From JBGAMH01 sp044222045 (GTDB lineage Bacteria > Eisenbacteria > RBG-16-71-46): a DNA stretch of 64,000 nt. The stretch covers positions 1 to 64,000 of the forward strand of contig JBGAOB010000001.1 of the NCBI GenBank assembly GCA_044222045.1, given 5' to 3'. Below the pieces are notes generated by a model. That model did no database searches, was not told the DNA's origin, and saw only the letters and a program-made list of their open reading frames with translations. The translations under genes were made by a program, and so were the position numbers. This document shows, in pieces, positions 1 to 8,893 of the stretch. The stretch's first letter is position 1, and the number at the start of each line of letters is the position of its first letter.

Positions 1-2
1 GG

Positions 3-1004
3 CGCACGTGGCGATGGTTCGCCCGGGGCATCCCGAACGCGTCCCGGCGCGAGGGCTTTCTCGACTACTTCGCGCCGCTGTCGCTGATCGTGCTGCTGGC
101 CGTGTGGGCGACCACGCTGATCTCGGGCTTCGCGCTGCTGCAGTGCGCCGCGTCGGCGCTGCCCGGCGGTCGCTCGATGACGCCGTGGATGTGGCTCTAC
201 ATGAGCGGCGAGACGTTCTTCACGCTCGGCTACGGCGACATCACGCCGGGTTCCATGGCGGGCCGCTGGCTGTCGGTGATCGAGTCCGGCATGGGTTTCG
301 GCTTCTTCGGCACGGTGATCGGCTACCTGCCCACCATCTACTCCGCGTTCTCGCAGCGCGAGGTGGAGATCTCGCTGCTCGACCAGCGCGCCGGTTCGCC
401 CCCTTCGGCGGCGCGGCTGCTGCTGCGCTCGCGCGGCGCCGGTGGCGACGCCGTGCTGGCGAGCCGGCTCGCCGACTGGGAGCGCTGGTCGGCGCAGCTG
501 CTGGAGACGCACGTCTCGTATCCGCTGCTCGGCTACTACCGCTCGCAGCACGTGAACCAGTCGTGGCTCGGCGCGATCGCGTGCGTGCTCGACGCGACCG
601 CGCTGCGGCTGGCCGGCGCCGGCGCCGACGTGATCGCGCGCGAACGAGCGCTGCAGACGTTCGCGATGGCGCGCCACGCGATCGTGGACATCACGCAGAT
701 CTTCGTGCGGGCGATGCCCGCCGAGCTGCCCGACCGCCTGCCCGCGGAACAACTCGCACGCCTGCGGGAGTCCCTCGCGGGCTCGATGTGGGCGTTGCCC
801 GACAGCCGCGAGTTCGAGCCGACGCTCGCGGGTATCCGCCGCTCGTACGAGCCGTACCTGCAGGCGCTCGCGGCGCACCTGCTGATCGACCTCCCGGGCT
901 GGCTGCCGGTGCACGGCCGGCGCGACAACTGGCAGGGCGGCCCGTGGGACCGCCAGCTCGGCGTGCGCGACGCCACCGAGTTCCGGAGCGACGAGCACTT
1001 CTGA
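3..1004 (+). CDS. Two-TM potassium/ion channel family protein, 5'-truncated by window edge
   Basis: The frame is open to the left edge of the window, so the N terminus lies outside. The visible protein has a hydrophobic helix (around bases 65-140), then a pore loop with the K+-channel selectivity filter TLGYGD (about bases 226-243), then a second hydrophobic helix around IESGMGFGFFGTVIGYL. This is the two-TM pore layout of the ion-channel-2 family. About 210 further residues form a cytosolic tail without a recognisable RCK/TrkA-N nucleotide-binding motif. It ends 11 bases before the next gene, so the two may be co-transcribed. Seen: filter and helices. Inferred: monovalent cation channel in the inner membrane; ion selectivity and ligand are unknown. 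Confidence 0.8.
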   Translation, partial: RTWRWFARGIPNASRREGFLDYFAPLSLIVLLAVWATTLISGFALLQCAASALPGGRSMTPWMWLYMSGETFFTLGYGDITPGSMAGRWLSVIESGMGFGFFGTVIGYLPTIYSAFSQREVEISLLDQRAGSPPSAARLLLRSRGAGGDAVLASRLADWERWSAQLLETHVSYPLLGYYRSQHVNQSWLGAIACVLDATALRLAGAGADVIARERALQTFAMARHAIVDITQIFVRAMPAELPDRLPAEQLARLRESLAGSMWALPDSREFEPTLAGIRRSYEPYLQALAAHLLIDLPGWLPVHGRRDNWQGGPWDRQLGVRDATEFRSDEHF

Positions 1005-1015
1005 GCGCCCACCGC

Positions 1016-2653
1016 ATGCCGACCGCCGCCACATCCTCGCCGCCCGCGCCGCGCGCGCACCTGCCGCTGCTCGTGGCCGCGCTCACGGGCCTCGCGGCGG
1101 CGCAGCGCTTCGTGCACGACGACGCGTTCATCGCGTTCCGCTACGCGCGCCACCTCGCGCAGGGCCACGGTCTCGTGTGGAACGTCGGCGAACGCGTGGA
1201 GGGCTACACCGACTTCCTGTGGACGCTGCTGATGGCGGCGGCGATGAGGCTGGGGCTGGAGCCAGTCGCGACGTCGATCGTGCTGGGCCTCGCGGCGTTC
1301 GCCGCCGCGCTCGCCGCCACGTACTCCCTCGGACGCCGCTGCGACCTGTCGCACGGCGCGGGCCTGCTCATGGTGGCGCTGCTCGGCACGAACCACACGT
1401 TCTACCGCTTCGCCACCGGCGGCCTGGAATCGTCGCTGCAGTGCGCGCTGCTCGCGTGGGCCACGGTGGCCGTGCTCGACGCACTCGACGCCGGGTTGCA
1501 CGCGCGCCGTGCGCTCGGCCTGTCGGCGCTGCTCACGCTGGCGGTGCTCACGCGGCCCGATTCCGTCGTGATCGCGGGCGTGCTCGGCGCGGCCGCGCTG
1601 CTGGCCGCGGCGACCCGTCGCGATCGCCACGCGGGCGCCGGCGCACTCGCCCTGATCGCCCCGATGGCGCTCGTGCTCGGCGCGTGGACCGCGTGGCGCG
1701 TGCGTTACTACGGCGACCTGCTGCCGAACACGTTCTGGGCGAAGGTCGGGCCCGGCGAGACGCTGCTGCAGGGCGCGGGATACGCGGCGTCGTTCGCGCT
1801 CTTCTACTTCGCGCCGCTCGTGCTGCTCGCACCGTTCGTGCGCTGGGGGGCCCTCGCGCGCGCCGTCGACCGCCGCGTGGCGCTGTTGGCCGCCGTCGTC
1901 GCGACGTGGACCGCCGCGGTCGTTTGGGAAGGCGGCGACTTCATGGAGTACCGCTTCTTCGTGGCGGTGCTGCCCGCGATCGTCGTGCTCGCCGGCTGGG
2001 CGGTGATCCGCCACGGGCGCGGCCCGCTCGTCACCGCGGCGTTCGCGGTGCTGATGCTGGGGGCGTCGTTCGCGCAGTCGCGCCGCGCCACGCTGCCGCT
2101 GGGCATCGAGACCGTGCGGCAGATGTCGGGGCACATCGAGTACCTGTCGCAGGACTGGGACGGCGTCGGCCGCGCGCTGCACCGGCTGTTCCGGGCCGAG
2201 GACGGCGTGTCGATCGCCACCACCGCCGCCGGCGCGGTGCCCTACTACGCGGAGCTCCCGGCCGTGGACATGCACGGGCTCACCGACCGCTGGATCGCGC
2301 GGCACGGCATGGCGTACTCGCGCCGTTCGGGGCACCGGCGGCTCGCGACCATCGCCGACCTGCGCCGGCGCAGCGTCACGCTGGTGCTCGGGCACCCGCA
2401 GCAGGACGAGGTCGCCGACCGGGACCGCCACGTGTTCCGGCTCGCCGACCTGCAGCGCTTCCGCGTGTACGCCGACCGCCTGGACGAACTGCCCGCGGGC
2501 GTCCGCGTGATCGAGCTGCCGACCTCGGCGACGTACGACGTGCCGGCGCTCTACCTCACGCCGAACGCCGCCGTGGAGCGCGGCATCCGCGAGCAGGGCT
2601 GGCGCACGTACCCGGTGCTGCCCGACTCCGTCAGTCCCGCGCGAGCGCGTTGA
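1016..2653 (+). CDS. GT-C type membrane glycosyltransferase (AftB/ArnT-like)
   Basis: 545-residue polytopic membrane protein. A short N-terminal segment leads into a first helix and then an acidic motif HDDAFIAFRYARHL (D35-D36), followed by GLVWNVGERVEGYTDFLW. This combination is typical of lipid-phosphate-sugar-dependent GT-C transferases, in which loop-1 acidic residues are catalytic. Many hydrophobic helices follow, with the family-like YYGDLLPNTFWAK motif and a soluble C-terminal domain of about 150 residues. The ATG at 1016 is chosen because the open frame upstream overlaps the channel gene and lacks membrane character. Its 3' end overlaps the convergent prolyl aminopeptidase by 23 bp. 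Expected role: sugar transfer from a polyprenyl-phosphate donor to an envelope glycan or protein on the outer face of the inner membrane. Donor and acceptor cannot be told from sequence. Confidence 0.8.
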   Translation: MPTAATSSPPAPRAHLPLLVAALTGLAAAQRFVHDDAFIAFRYARHLAQGHGLVWNVGERVEGYTDFLWTLLMAAAMRLGLEPVATSIVLGLAAFAAALAATYSLGRRCDLSHGAGLLMVALLGTNHTFYRFATGGLESSLQCALLAWATVAVLDALDAGLHARRALGLSALLTLAVLTRPDSVVIAGVLGAAALLAAATRRDRHAGAGALALIAPMALVLGAWTAWRVRYYGDLLPNTFWAKVGPGETLLQGAGYAASFALFYFAPLVLLAPFVRWGALARAVDRRVALLAAVVATWTAAVVWEGGDFMEYRFFVAVLPAIVVLAGWAVIRHGRGPLVTAAFAVLMLGASFAQSRRATLPLGIETVRQMSGHIEYLSQDWDGVGRALHRLFRAEDGVSIATTAAGAVPYYAELPAVDMHGLTDRWIARHGMAYSRRSGHRRLATIADLRRRSVTLVLGHPQQDEVADRDRHVFRLADLQRFRVYADRLDELPAGVRVIELPTSATYDVPALYLTPNAAVERGIREQGWRTYPVLPDSVSPARAR

Positions 2654-3587
2654 GCGCGTCCACCACGGCCGCGGGGAAGCTGTCCGCGTTCCCGTGGCCC
2701 GCGTCGTCCAGCACCACGAGCCGGCTCGTGGTCCAGCGCTTGGATAGTTCCCACGCCGCGGACAGCGGACCGCTCACGTCGAAGCGGCCGTGGATCATCA
2801 CGCCGGGAATGCCGTTCAACCGGTGCGCGTCGCGCAGGATCTGGTCGTCGTCGAGGAACGCCGCGTGCCGCCAGTAATGCGTCACGAGCCGCGCGAAGCG
2901 CAGCCGGAACCCGGGATCCTCGAACGCCGGGTAGGGCTGGTGCCCCGGCGCGAGCGACACGTGCGCGTCTTCCCACGCACACCACTCGCGCGCGGCACGC
3001 TCGCGCTCGGTGGGATCGGGATCGAACAGCCACTCCGCGTACGCGTCCACGAGCGGCAGGTGCCGCCAGCGCTCCGGCACCGCCCGCGAGAAGCGCTCCC
3101 ATTCGCGCGGGAAGATGCAGCCCACGTCCTCCGTGATCCACCGCACGTAGCGGCGCGACGTCGTGGCCACCAGGCCCAGCACCATCGCGCGCACACGCTC
3201 GCGGTGCGCGAGGGCGTACGCCATGGCCAGCGTGGTGCCCCACGACACGCCGAGGATCGTCCAGCGATCGACACCCAGGTGGCGGCGCAGCGCTTCGATG
3301 TCGGCGACCAGGTGCGGGGTCGTGTTCGTGGACAGGTCGGCGTCGGGCTCGCTCGCGAGCGGCCGGCTGCGACCCGACCCACGCTGATCGAACAGCACGA
3401 TCCGGTACGCGGCCGGATCGAAGAAGCGGCGCCCGCCCGGCGTGCACCCCGCGCCCGGGCCACCGTGCAGCTGCAGCGCGGGCCGGCCGTGCGGGTTGCC
3501 GCAGCACTCCCAGTACACGCGGTGCCCGTCGCCCACGTCGAGCAGGCCGCTCTCGTAGGGCTCGATGGGAGGGAATCGTTCGGTCAT
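2631..3587 (-). CDS. pip: Prolyl aminopeptidase (proline iminopeptidase), alpha/beta hydrolase
   Basis: 318 residues, the usual length for the family. The N terminus 'PYESGLLDVGDGHRVYW' is the characteristic start of proline iminopeptidases. HGGPG (41-45) is the oxyanion-hole motif, FDQRGSGRS (67-74) is the family block, and GVSWG (113-117) carries the nucleophile S115. The remaining triad members fit D270 (GRFD) and H298 (DAGHG). The enzyme releases N-terminal proline from peptides and is probably cytoplasmic, since no signal peptide is present. It is convergent with the glycosyltransferase gene and overlaps its last codons. The divergent 258-bp gap to the next gene presumably holds both promoters. 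Confidence 0.93.
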   Translation of the reverse strand: MTERFPPIEPYESGLLDVGDGHRVYWECCGNPHGRPALQLHGGPGAGCTPGGRRFFDPAAYRIVLFDQRGSGRSRPLASEPDADLSTNTTPHLVADIEALRRHLGVDRWTILGVSWGTTLAMAYALAHRERVRAMVLGLVATTSRRYVRWITEDVGCIFPREWERFSRAVPERWRHLPLVDAYAEWLFDPDPTERERAAREWCAWEDAHVSLAPGHQPYPAFEDPGFRLRFARLVTHYWRHAAFLDDDQILRDAHRLNGIPGVMIHGRFDVSGPLSAAWELSKRWTTSRLVVLDDAGHGNADSFPAAVVDALNALARD

Positions 3588-3845
3588 GGAACGTCTCGTC
3601 GAGGCGAGCCCCGCCGGTCGGGGGGGCTCCGGTGAACGGTGGCGGGCCCGGCGAACCGGGCCAAGCTCTCACGCCTCCGGGCGGCGTCCAAGAAGGCCGG
3701 GAACCCGCCCGCGCGTCGTTCGTCCGTCCGAGGTCGCCGCCCGCGTGGCCGGGCGCCCGGCGGCGGGCGCGAAACCCCACGGGCCATCGACGGGCGGCGC
3801 CGTCCACCTCGCCCGGCGCACCACTCCGACTCCCGGAGGATCGCG

Positions 3846-5195
3846 ATGAAGGCATGGCCCCTCCTGCTCGCATGGCTCGTCGCCACCCCCTGCGCGGCGC
3901 AGGTCACGCTGACGCTCGAATCCGACCATGCGCTCACCCCCAACGAGACGGACTCGATGGGCGTGTTCTGCCGCTGGTTCCATCATCCCGCGCGGAACCG
4001 CTTCTACGCGGTCTACGCCGGACGCCCGGCGAACAGCCCGTTGCAGCCCGGCCGCATGCCCTGGTTTTCGTGGCGCGAGTACGACCCGGGCTTCCAGTTC
4101 ACCGGCCGCCGCGGAACCCTGCCGGGATTCCCGGGGGCCGGGGACTTCGGCATGGTGCAGGTGGACAGCACGTACTTCCACCTCACCACCACCGGTACGG
4201 ACTACAAGTTGTCCCGCTTCGACGACGACTTCGCGCTGACCGGAAGCACGGTCATCCCGCTCGACCCGAACGATTCGAACACGGACCAGATGATGGGCTG
4301 GGGCAACGGCTCGTTGCTGATCGGCTCGCTGCACGAGGACACCGCCACGCATCCACGGTTTCCGATGCAGCCCGCGTGGACGCCGCGAGTACACCTGTTC
4401 CCGTACTCGACCGCGCTCACGCCCACCGAGCCGGATCGCCACCTGGACCCCACGCTCTACTCGTGGGGCGCCAGCGCGACGTGGAATCCCCGGAACCAGC
4501 GCTACGTGATCGTGACCATGGACAGCTTTCCCGCCTACGACCTGTACGCCTACGAGTACGACGCGAACTGGAACTTCCTCTCGCAGCACCTGCTCTCCGG
4601 GGACGGCCAGTGGTCGCAGGGGCTGCTGTGGGACGGCGAGCACTACTTCGTCGCCTATCACATGGGCAACGAGCATCGCTGCGGCAACGTGGTGGTGGCG
4701 GCGTTCGACATCGACTGGAACCCGCTCGCCAGCATCACGCTGAACGACTTCCACTCGTATCCCCCGCCGCTCGGCCCGGGGTTCGTCGCACAGCGCCCCT
4801 GCCTGACGCGCGTCGGCGACTCGTTGTACGTGAGCTACGACGTCGACCCGTACGACTTCCTGGGTGGCACGGCGGTCATCGGGCGGAAAGCCTGGCAGGC
4901 GCACGTGAGCGTGGTGCGCATCGGCTTCTTGACCGGCGCGCCGTCCGTAGCCGCGGCGCTCCCGCTGCACGTGTACCCGGTGCCTTCGCGAGGCGGCTTC
5001 CGCTACTCACGGGGCGCGGCCACAGCCGACGTCGCGGACCTGGTCGTGACCGACGTGCGGGGCCGCGTGGTGCTGCGCACGCGGGCCCGCGCCGACGGCG
5101 CGTTCGATCTGTCCAAGCAGCCGGCGGGCGTCTACTTCGTGCGTGTGCGCGACGGCCGCGGCGAGAGCACGTGCCGGGTCATCAAGATCGACTGA
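3846..5195 (+). CDS. Secreted protein with C-terminal sorting domain, function unknown
   Basis: 449 residues. The ATG at 3846 follows a GGAGG at 3836-3840 and gives a clean signal peptide (MKAWPLLLAWLVATPCAAQ). The body has blade-like repeats such as 'YDLYAYEYDANWNFLSQHLL' and 'VVAAFDIDWNPLASITL', suggesting a beta-propeller that I cannot place in a named family. The last 75 residues (from about ALPLHVYPVPSRG) form the Por/FlgD-Ig-like sorting domain with 'VTDVRGRVVLR' and 'KQPAGVYFVRV', ending in KID. Expected location is the cell surface or outside the cell. The gene ends 24 bases from the convergent histidine kinase; a small GGCGGG/CCCGCC hairpin (5200-5218) lies in that gap. Confidence 0.8.
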   Translation: MKAWPLLLAWLVATPCAAQVTLTLESDHALTPNETDSMGVFCRWFHHPARNRFYAVYAGRPANSPLQPGRMPWFSWREYDPGFQFTGRRGTLPGFPGAGDFGMVQVDSTYFHLTTTGTDYKLSRFDDDFALTGSTVIPLDPNDSNTDQMMGWGNGSLLIGSLHEDTATHPRFPMQPAWTPRVHLFPYSTALTPTEPDRHLDPTLYSWGASATWNPRNQRYVIVTMDSFPAYDLYAYEYDANWNFLSQHLLSGDGQWSQGLLWDGEHYFVAYHMGNEHRCGNVVVAAFDIDWNPLASITLNDFHSYPPPLGPGFVAQRPCLTRVGDSLYVSYDVDPYDFLGGTAVIGRKAWQAHVSVVRIGFLTGAPSVAAALPLHVYPVPSRGGFRYSRGAATADVADLVVTDVRGRVVLRTRARADGAFDLSKQPAGVYFVRVRDGRGESTCRVIKID

Positions 5196-5219
5196 TACCG
5201 GCGGGCCGCGCCCCCGCCC

Positions 5220-8200
5220 TCACGCCCTGGCCGTCCACGGCCCGCTCAGGTCACGCACGCGCTGGAGCAGTTGCTCGGGCGCGAACGGCTTGTTCAGGAA
5301 GCCGCCCCCGCCGGCGAACTCGTGCGCCGTGGCCGGATCGTCGGGATAACCCGAAATGAACAGGAAGTTCGTTCCCGGCCGGCCGCGCAGCAGCCGCGTC
5401 GCCATTTCGCGCCCGCCCATGCGGGGCATCACGAGGTCGGTCACCACGAGGTCGATCGGGCCCGTCCACGCGCTCGCGAGCTCCAGCGCGGTCTCGCCGT
5501 CGCACGCTTCGAGCACGTGGTAGCCGTCGCGCTGCAGGAGCTGGCACACCAGGGACCGCACGCCCTGTTCGTCCTCCACCACCAGCACCGTGCCGCCGGG
5601 AGCGTGCGGGGCCGTCGTCACCGGTTCCGCGGGCGCCTCCGCCGGAGCCGGCAGCAGCGGCAGCGCGATCCACACCGTGGTTCCGGCACCGGGCGCGCTC
5701 TGCAGCCACACCGCGCCGCCGCTCTGCTGGACGATGCCGAACACGGTCGACAGGCCGAGACCGGTGCCCCGGCCGAGCGCCTTCGTCGTGAAGAACGGAT
5801 CGAACGCCTTCGCCTGCACCTCGGGCGCCATGCCCATGCCGGTGTCGGTCACGCTCAGCAGCACGCACGGGCGGCCCGCGAGCTCGGCGTGGGCGCGCCC
5901 CACGGCGGGGCCGGTCTCGCCGATCGTGGTGCGGATCGAAAGGGTGCCCCCGTCCGGCATCGCGTCGCGCGCGTTGACCACCAGGTTCAGCACCACCTGC
6001 TCGATCTGCGATCGGTCCACGCGCACCCAGCAGCCCGCCGAGCGGCGCTCCACCACCAGGTGCACGTCCTCGCCGACGAGCGGATACAGCATGCCGCTCA
6101 TGTGCTCGATGACGCTCCCGAGCTCCATGACGCAGGGCGAGAGCACCTGCTGCCGGCTGTAGGCGAGCAGCTGGCGCGTGAGCCCCGACGCGCGCTTCGC
6201 CGCCTGGACCACCTGGCTCGCCTGTTCGCGCACGCGCGGCTGGTCGGTGGCCGCGGACTGGATCGCCTCCGCGTATCCGAGGATCACGGTGAGCAGGTTG
6301 TTGAAGTCGTGTGCGACGCCCCCGGCGAGCTTGCCGACCGCCTCCATCTTCTGAGACTGGCGGAACTGCTCCTCGAGTTCCTTGCGCGCCGTGACGTCGG
6401 CGATCGCTCCGTCGTACCAGGCGATCACGCCCCGCTCGTCTCGCACCGCGGTGCCGGACAGCGACCCCCAGAACGACGAGCCGTCCCGGCGCACGAAGCG
6501 CACCTCCTCGTTCAACCACTGGCCGTGCTCGCGCACGGCGGCCAGCACTTGCGTCGCGCGCCCGGCCTCCTCGAACGATTCGCCGAGCGGATGGCCGAGA
6601 ACGTCGTCCGGCGAGTCCCAGCCGAGCAGCCGTGCCATCGCGAGGTTCGCGTACACCAGGCGCAGGTCGGGCGACGCCCGGAACAACCCTTCCTTGACGT
6701 TGCGGTTGATCGAGGCCAGCAGGTCCTGGCTGCGACGCAATGCCTCGCTCCGCGATTCGCGCTCGAGCGCGATGCCCGCCAGCACGCCGGCGCGCTCGAC
6801 CAGCTGCAGTTCGAACGGCCGGGGCTCCCTCACCTCGCCGTGGTAGATCGCGAACGTGCCCAGCACCACGCCGCCCGAGGCCCGGATCGGCACCGACCAG
6901 CACGCGCGCAGGCCGTGTGGCAGCGCCGCATCCCGATAGGACCGCCACAACGGATCGCGCTCGATGTCCTGCACCACCACGGTGCGACCGAGCGCCGCGG
7001 CCGATCCGCAGGAGCCGACGGCGGGGCCGATCTCCAGACCCTCGATGGCGGCGGCGTATTCCGCCGGCAGCGACGGGGCCATGGCCATGTGCAGGCGGTT
7101 CCCGTCGAGCACCATGACCGAGCAACGGGACCCGGGCATCAACCGCTGCATGCCGTCCACGAGCTCGGCGAACACCTCCACGGGCGCGCAGCCCGTGGCG
7201 ACGCGCGCCAGCACGTCCGCTTCGAACGCCGTCGTCTCCTCGTTCCACTTCCGGTCGGTGATGTCGCGGACGATCGCCAGCACTTCGTCGTCGCCGTAGG
7301 GCACGCAACGCGCCTCGCGGAAGTGGTGCTGCCCGCCGAACTCGGTCACGTACTCGATCGTCCTCAGCTGGCCGCTCTGGATCGCGGCCTGGATCACGCT
7401 GCGGAACTCCTCGGCCTTCGCGCGGGGAAACCGCTCGAGTACGGACTGGCCCACGATCTCGGCCGCCGGAATCGGCAGTTCGACGCCCGTCGGGGCCGAG
7501 ACGTCGAGGCAGACGCCGTCCCGACGCAGGCGATACGTGATGTCGGGCAGTGCGGACTGGATCGAGCGCCGCAGCAGGTCGCTGCGCGCGCCCTCCGCCT
7601 GCGCGGCGCGGCGCTCGGCGATCAGCGCACCGAACGCGGGCGGGATCACCACGAACGTGAGCTCGAACAACTGCAGCGCCACGTGCCGGTACTCGCGCGG
7701 CAGCGCCAGGAACGGCCCGTGCCCGCGCGTGGTCGCGAGCGCCACCGCGAGCGCCGCCAGCGTCCCGGCGAGCGTCGCGCCCCGGATGCCGAACCGTCCG
7801 GCGGCGTACAGCACCACGGTGGTGAGCACGATGTTCAGGCACATGACGCCGTTGATGCCCGCGGGCACCACCAGCATCGTCGCGAACAGCACGGCCGGCA
7901 GTCCGATCACCGCGAGCGCGACGGCGCCGTAGAAGCGCGGTGTCCGGTCGGCCGGCGGCACGCTCCGCCAGGTGAGCGTGACCGGCACCACCGTGAGTAC
8001 GCCGAGCGCGTTCATCCGCCACCAGCCGTCCCACCCGGAATAGAACGGCATGTTCGGATCGCTCCACACGAACATCCTGGCGGGCCACGAGCACAGGATG
8101 CTGCCGAGTGGAGCGACCGCCGCCGCCACGAGGAGAGCGCCGACATCGCGCAACCGCGCCAGCGACGGATCGAATCCGAAGCGCCCGAGCACGAACACAC

Positions 8201-8486
8201 CGAGCACGGCCTCGAGCGTGCTGCCGACCGCCGCCGGCAGGGCGACGGTCCATCCGTAGCCCAGCAGCATGCGCTGGACGAAGGTCGTGATCGCCACGAC
8301 CCACCACGCACGCAAGCCGAGCAGGCACAGGCCCGCCATGGCCACGCCCGTGGGCAACCAGATGATCGCCTGGTCGAGCGCGGACGACGGACCTTCGCGC
8401 ACCGTGGCCGCGGCCAGCAGCACGGTCGCGAAAAGGAGCCATCGAATGGAGTGCGGCAGGCGCGGAGTGGGCATGCGCAGGATCAC
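5220..8486 (-). CDS. MASE1-PAS-GAF-PAS hybrid histidine kinase with C-terminal receiver
   Basis: 1088 residues from a GTG at 8486; an in-frame ATG at 8474 is an equally good start. An N-terminal block of about eight hydrophobic helices (residues 15-290) matches the MASE1 integral membrane sensor, including 'IIWLPTGVAMAGLCLLG'. Then come a PAS domain (about 305-415, ending IVRDITDRK), a GAF domain (about 430-580, with GPAVGSCG and DIERDPLW), and a second PAS (about 595-705). The HisKA box VAHDFNN has phospho-acceptor H726. The ATPase domain shows N, G1 (DTGMGM) and G2 (GRGTGLGLS) boxes, and the terminal receiver has the acceptor Asp at D1017 (VVTDLVMP). The output is not a DNA-binding domain, so a phosphorelay or separate partner is likely. 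It is divergent from a paralogous hybrid kinase at 8894 with the same kinase-receiver C-terminal half. Confidence 0.93.
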   Translation of the reverse strand: MILRMPTPRLPHSIRWLLFATVLLAAATVREGPSSALDQAIIWLPTGVAMAGLCLLGLRAWWVVAITTFVQRMLLGYGWTVALPAAVGSTLEAVLGVFVLGRFGFDPSLARLRDVGALLVAAAVAPLGSILCSWPARMFVWSDPNMPFYSGWDGWWRMNALGVLTVVPVTLTWRSVPPADRTPRFYGAVALAVIGLPAVLFATMLVVPAGINGVMCLNIVLTTVVLYAAGRFGIRGATLAGTLAALAVALATTRGHGPFLALPREYRHVALQLFELTFVVIPPAFGALIAERRAAQAEGARSDLLRRSIQSALPDITYRLRRDGVCLDVSAPTGVELPIPAAEIVGQSVLERFPRAKAEEFRSVIQAAIQSGQLRTIEYVTEFGGQHHFREARCVPYGDDEVLAIVRDITDRKWNEETTAFEADVLARVATGCAPVEVFAELVDGMQRLMPGSRCSVMVLDGNRLHMAMAPSLPAEYAAAIEGLEIGPAVGSCGSAAALGRTVVVQDIERDPLWRSYRDAALPHGLRACWSVPIRASGGVVLGTFAIYHGEVREPRPFELQLVERAGVLAGIALERESRSEALRRSQDLLASINRNVKEGLFRASPDLRLVYANLAMARLLGWDSPDDVLGHPLGESFEEAGRATQVLAAVREHGQWLNEEVRFVRRDGSSFWGSLSGTAVRDERGVIAWYDGAIADVTARKELEEQFRQSQKMEAVGKLAGGVAHDFNNLLTVILGYAEAIQSAATDQPRVREQASQVVQAAKRASGLTRQLLAYSRQQVLSPCVMELGSVIEHMSGMLYPLVGEDVHLVVERRSAGCWVRVDRSQIEQVVLNLVVNARDAMPDGGTLSIRTTIGETGPAVGRAHAELAGRPCVLLSVTDTGMGMAPEVQAKAFDPFFTTKALGRGTGLGLSTVFGIVQQSGGAVWLQSAPGAGTTVWIALPLLPAPAEAPAEPVTTAPHAPGGTVLVVEDEQGVRSLVCQLLQRDGYHVLEACDGETALELASAWTGPIDLVVTDLVMPRMGGREMATRLLRGRPGTNFLFISGYPDDPATAHEFAGGGGFLNKPFAPEQLLQRVRDLSGPWTARA

Positions 8487-8893
8487 GATTCGTGAAGCGG
8501 ACGCGGAGGGGCCGCGATCCGTCGGTGTTCGGGCATCCTAGCCCGGACCGTTCTCGAACCGCGAGCCGAGAATGAGATCGACGAGTCCCCCGCGGAGCGC
8601 GCTCGCGAGTCGAAGGCGCACCGGAGGCACGAGAGAGCATCCGCACTCTCGACGGGCCGCGCACTCCGGAGAGCGATCACGTTTCGCAACCGGCAGTTGT
8701 GGAAGCCGACCGCGAGTGGAAGACTGCGCGCGAGTTTCGATCGGATCTGCCGAAACTCCGAGCGTCACGGACGAACACGTGCGGGCGTCCAGGCAGGCTC
8801 ACCCGTGACTTCGTCCTGCGCACCGAATCGTCGGCCCCCGTCTCCGTCGTACTCGTCTCGCGCATCCCCCCCGGGCGCAGAGGGCATCCGTCC
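8487..8893. other. Divergent intergenic region between two hybrid histidine kinases
   Basis: About 400 bases between the starts of the two divergent kinase genes. Both promoters should lie here. Open frames cross it (one would start the right-hand kinase at a GTG at 8699), but their residues do not look like any sensor domain. I see no convincing operator or RNA element. Confidence 0.4.

Noticed and set aside
5271..8495. 1074-codon plus-strand open frame opposite the MASE1 kinase
   Set aside because: It is the antisense shadow of a clearly homologous kinase; its residues are His/Arg/Gly/Gln-rich without any domain.
8699..8893. N-terminal extension of the multi-PAS kinase from the GTG at 8699
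   Set aside because: The 65 residues do not resemble a sensor or membrane segment, and AGAGGG precedes the ATG at 8894.
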